From contig JAKAFQ010000165.1 of assembly GCA_021817875.1 (NCBI GenBank), positions 1 through 8,221 of the forward strand: a stretch of DNA of 8,221 nt, in the 5' to 3' direction. This document shows positions 6,122 through 8,221 of this stretch, one piece after another. The notes beneath the pieces are model-generated. The model searched no databases. It had not been told where the DNA came from and saw only the letters and a list, made by a program, of their open reading frames with translations. The DNA comes from Pseudomonadota bacterium. Its GTDB lineage: Bacteria > Pseudomonadota > Gammaproteobacteria > Steroidobacterales > Steroidobacteraceae. The position numbers were made by a program, and so were the translations under genes. Numbering within the stretch: position 1 is the stretch's first letter; each line of letters begins with the position of its first letter.

Positions 6122-6937
6122 ATGGCAGCACAAAGTCCATGGATCGAGGTCGGCGCCCTGGCCCAGGCGTTCCAGCGCGACAGCCATGCGCTGCCGGTCA
6201 CGGACGGCCTTGCCGGCCGCGAACTGCACTTGAATCTTGTCGGTCGTGCTCCGGTGAATTATCAATTCCTTTCCGGCGGTCACGTGCGCCATGGCGGGGC
6301 GGCGCCGTGCGCCGAGGTCGCAGCGCGCATTACCTCCATCCGGCCGGATATTTTTCTCGTGGATCATCCGGCCGAACCCGTCGCTCACTCGATCTCGCTG
6401 GTTCTGGACCTGCGGGGCGGCCGAGCTCTGTGTGTGACCGGACGGCTGCCCAGTCGTTCCGAGGCGTTGCGTCCCATGCGGGAGCGGTTCGAAGCCGGCG
6501 AGCCGCTCACGCCGGTCCGCGCCACGGTTCACACCGGCACGATCGGTGCCGGAACCGGCGCCGCGCCGTTCGCCCGCTCCGACGAGCTGATCGGTCTGCA
6601 CAACCGCTATGTCTACAGTCCGCATGAGAGTTACGACCACATCTATCTGAATCACCATAGTTATCTTTGGCACTGCGTCCGCGGTGCGGAACGGGGCCTG
6701 GCCGACGTCGATCATTGCCAGACCTACCGGATCGCGGACGGGCTGTACCTGTTTCTCTGGTGCGAGAAGATCGTTCCCACTCTGGGACTCGTGCTGATCG
6801 ATGTCGAGCAGCGGCGGACGGACGGTAAGATCATGGGTTATCGCGACCAGCAGTTCTCCGAGGTGGTCAGTTTCCCGATGGGCGCCACGATCACGCCGAT
6901 GGGCCGGCTGCACGGCCTGCCGCCTGCCGATACCTGA
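6122..6937 (+). CDS. MoaF-family protein (monoamine-regulon type)
   Basis: This is a 271-residue protein of the MoaF family. The family is often labelled molybdenum cofactor biosynthesis protein F, but it was first defined as part of the monoamine-inducible regulon of Klebsiella; its biochemical role is unsettled. Members have an N- and a C-terminal beta-barrel-like half. The C-terminal half carries the signature: ELIGLHNRYVYSPHESYDHI (155-174), YLNHHSYLWHC (175-185), GLADVDHCQTYRIADGLYLF (192-211), EKIVPTLGLVLID (215-227) and GKIMGY (235-240). The N-terminal half is less distinctive. ATG 6122 is preferred over ATG 6080 because GAGGTG sits 6 nt upstream of it, while the earlier ATG overlaps the repeat cluster. 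There is no signal peptide, so it is likely cytoplasmic. It probably answers to the adjacent AraC regulator. As far as I recall, relatives usually have Arg where this protein has Cys214 before EKIVPTLG; this should be verified. Confidence 0.88.
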   Translation: MAAQSPWIEVGALAQAFQRDSHALPVTDGLAGRELHLNLVGRAPVNYQFLSGGHVRHGGAAPCAEVAARITSIRPDIFLVDHPAEPVAHSISLVLDLRGGRALCVTGRLPSRSEALRPMRERFEAGEPLTPVRATVHTGTIGAGTGAAPFARSDELIGLHNRYVYSPHESYDHIYLNHHSYLWHCVRGAERGLADVDHCQTYRIADGLYLFLWCEKIVPTLGLVLIDVEQRRTDGKIMGYRDQQFSEVVSFPMGATITPMGRLHGLPPADT

Positions 6938-7133
6938 CGCGGGTCCCGAACTGGCCAGGCCTGATCGGCTGCGCGAAGGCGCTGTGCCGCGTCGCATGAC
7001 CGGGTTCGCCGCGAGGGCGAGCCTCATCGCCTCTCACGGCAGTCATCCCCCCCGCGGTCTCCGGCGCAGTGGCCCCGCCGTCAGCGCAAGCGCGACCGGC
7101 CCCGAAGGGGTTCCCGCAACGGATCGGTGCGCA

Positions 7134-7162
7134 TTCACCACCCTCGTCGGCTGCCATATAGC
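7134..7162 (+). promoter_or_regulatory. Weak promoter candidate for prs
   Basis: TTCACC (7134-7139) and TATAGC (7157-7162) are 17 bp apart, each matching 4 of 6 consensus bases. Transcription from here would give a leader of roughly 150 nt before prs that includes both hairpins described below. Found by eye; many GC-rich promoters depart further from consensus, so other positions are possible. Confidence 0.25.
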
Positions 7163-7174
7163 AGGAATCGATTA

Positions 7175-7199
7175 CCGGGACAGCTTTTTCTGTTTCCGG
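7175..7199. repeat. Imperfect inverted repeat with T-rich loop
   Basis: CCGG-G-ACAG and CTGT-TT-CCGG can pair around a CTTTTT loop, with a G-T pair and one bulged base. The T-run is in the loop, not after the stem, so it is not an intrinsic terminator. It may be a leader-RNA structure or chance. Confidence 0.3.
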
Positions 7200-7249
7200 C
7201 CAGTGCGCGGATCGCCTTAAATGCGTGCCGTGCCGTGATGCTCGGGACA

Positions 7250-7291
7250 GGGCGGGCGGATCAACGAGCCGTGCCCGCAAGCCTCCCGCCC
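7250..7291. repeat. GC-rich inverted repeat just upstream of prs
   Basis: GGGCGGGCGG (7250-7259) and CCTCCCGCCC (7282-7291) pair at 9 of 10 positions around a 22-nt loop. The structure ends about 15 nt before the AGGCGG ribosome site of prs. In RNA it would be a stable leader stem that could affect translation. No U-tract follows. Confidence 0.4.
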
Positions 7292-7321
7292 GGCAGGCGC
7301 TTCAACAGGCGGATGACCGAT

Positions 7322-8221
7322 ATGAACGAAACGCGCGGGATGAAGCTGCTCGCGGGCAATTCCAATCGAGGGCTGGCCGACAGGATCGCCCAGTATCTCG
7401 GCTTGCCCTTGATCAAGGCGCAGGTGCGGCGCTTCGCGGACATGGAAGTGTCTGTCGAGATCCAGGAGAATGTCCGAGGCGAGGACATCTTCGTGATCCA
7501 GTCGACCTCCTTTCCGGCGAACGACAATGTGATGGAACTGCTGCTGATGATCGATGCCCTGAAGCGCGCCAGCGCCCGGCGCATCACCGCGGTGCTTCCC
7601 TACTTCGGCTACGCCAGACAGGACCGCAAGGCCGGACCGCGCACACCCATCTCGGCGAAGCTTCTCGCCAATCTGATCACGGAATCGGGTGCCAGCCGGG
7701 TCCTGACCGTCGACCTGCACGCCGGACAGATTCAGGGGTTCTTCGATATCCCGACCGACAATCTGTTCGCCGCCCCGGTGATCGTGCGGGACATCGAGGA
7801 CCATCTGGGCCAGGACAACCTGATGGTCGTCTCTCCGGATGTCGGTGGCGTGGTGCGCGCCCGTGCCTTGGCCAAACGGCTGGGCGCGGACCTGGCGATC
7901 GTGGACAAGCGGCGCGAGCGGGCCGGCGAATCGGAAGTGATGAACATCATCGGAGACGTTGCGGGCCGAGCATGTATCCTGGTCGACGATATCGTCGATT
8001 CGGGCGGCACCATCTGCAACGCCGCCGAGGCACTGATTGAAAAGGGCGCCAAGAGCGTCTGCGCCTATGCCACGCATGGAGTGTTCTCGGGCGGCGCGGT
8101 GGCGCGCATCCGGCAATCCAGGCTCGATCCCATGGTCGTGACCGATTCGATCGCGGCCACCGAAGACATGTGCAGATGCGCCAACATCCGGCGCGTCTCG
8201 ATCGCGCCGCTGATCGGCGAA
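7322..8221 (+). CDS. prs: Ribose-phosphate pyrophosphokinase (PRPP synthetase), 3' end outside window
   Basis: This enzyme makes 5-phosphoribosyl-1-diphosphate from ribose 5-phosphate and ATP in the cytoplasm, feeding purine, pyrimidine, NAD, histidine and tryptophan synthesis. The 300 codons in the window contain all main signatures: the N-terminal [11 protein letters not shown] (9-19), [20 protein letters not shown] (36-55), [12 protein letters not shown] (63-74), [10 protein letters not shown] (94-103), the PRPP synthase signature [12 protein letters not shown] (131-142), the flexible loop [12 protein letters not shown] (195-206) and the PRPP-binding loop [10 protein letters not shown] (221-230). 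Only about 10-17 residues of a usual 310-317-residue protein are missing. The PANDN...[18 protein letters not shown] region is typical of alphaproteobacterial Prs. ATG 7322 has AGGCGG 9 nt upstream. In-frame ATGs at 7313 and 7340 are alternatives; the latter matches the common MK-L-GNSN start of relatives. It is a housekeeping gene marking the edge of the accessory region. Confidence 0.96.
   Translation, partial: MNETRGMKLLAGNSNRGLADRIAQYLGLPLIKAQVRRFADMEVSVEIQENVRGEDIFVIQSTSFPANDNVMELLLMIDALKRASARRITAVLPYFGYARQDRKAGPRTPISAKLLANLITESGASRVLTVDLHAGQIQGFFDIPTDNLFAAPVIVRDIEDHLGQDNLMVVSPDVGGVVRARALAKRLGADLAIVDKRRERAGESEVMNIIGDVAGRACILVDDIVDSGGTICNAAEALIEKGAKSVCAYATHGVFSGGAVARIRQSRLDPMVVTDSIAATEDMCRCANIRRVSIAPLIGE

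Larger units (their letters stand above)
6938..7321. other. Non-coding gap between the MoaF-family gene and prs
   Basis: About 380 bp without a recognisable gene. The longest minus-strand frame crossing it (down from 7280) is Arg/Ala/Gly-rich, runs into the 3' end of the MoaF-family gene and matches no family I know. No tRNA cloverleaf was found. It contains a weak promoter candidate (7134-7162), an imperfect hairpin with a T-rich loop (7175-7199) and a GC-rich inverted repeat close to the prs start (7250-7291). The 3' end of the MoaF-family gene has no clear intrinsic terminator. Confidence 0.6.

Noticed and set aside
5957..7027. Minus-strand open frame of 356 residues across the MoaF-family gene
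   Set aside because: The plus strand here encodes clear MoaF signatures with a good ribosome site; the antisense reading has no family features.
7073..7115. GGCCCC-GAA-GGGGTT hairpin as a terminator after the MoaF-family gene
   Set aside because: The stem is only 6 bp with two G-T pairs and no T-run follows.
7217..8116. Minus-strand open frame of 299 residues
   Set aside because: It is the antisense shadow of prs, whose plus-strand frame has every PRPP synthetase signature and simply runs off the window.
1..8221. CRISPR arrays, insertion sequences, tRNA or rRNA genes
   Set aside because: No regularly spaced repeats, transposase gene, terminal inverted repeats with target duplication, or RNA-gene signature was found on reading both strands.

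Overview
The window is GC-rich, densely coding DNA from what is most likely an alphaproteobacterium, possibly a sphingomonad. The best clue is the ribose-phosphate pyrophosphokinase at the right edge, whose core reads like alphaproteobacterial Prs. The TonB-dependent receptor (TBDR) ends and the MoaF-family protein fit that placement. The lineage is an inference; no rRNA or tRNA is present to settle it.

Layout, left to right. (1) Positions 2-409 (+) hold the 3' end of a TBDR gene. (2) A short convergent gap holds a perfect 10-bp inverted repeat that straddles the stop codon of the next gene. (3) A tight three-gene block on the minus strand reads from 4245 down to 573: a class II histone-deacetylase-like amidohydrolase, an APC-superfamily permease resembling putrescine importers, and an S58/DmpA-type peptidase. 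Gaps are 17 and 35 bp. (4) Immediately upstream of that block, ending 18 bp before the deacetylase start, lies a decayed 3' end of a second TBDR of the same type as the left-edge one. Upstream of it is a minus-strand promoter-like sequence (TTGACA, 18-bp spacer, TATCTT) with an 18-bp palindrome at the expected transcription start. (5) Divergent on the plus strand are an AraC-family regulator with an arabinose-binding-like N-terminal domain, a repeat-rich spacer, and a complete MoaF-family gene. (6) A 375-bp gap with no gene contains two hairpins and a weak promoter candidate. It leads into prs, which runs off the window.

The accessory part (1-6937) has a plausible common theme: uptake and breakdown of acylated amines or unusual small peptides. 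A TonB receptor would bring the compound across the outer membrane, the permease across the inner membrane, and the deacylase and S58 peptidase would hydrolyse amide bonds in the cytoplasm. The MoaF family was first described from the monoamine regulon of Klebsiella, so the AraC-MoaF pair fits an amine theme. The substrate is not known, and the join between the two halves is inference. The ancestral operon appears to have begun with its own receptor, now reduced to a remnant, while a related receptor gene lies at the other end of the block pointing the opposite way.
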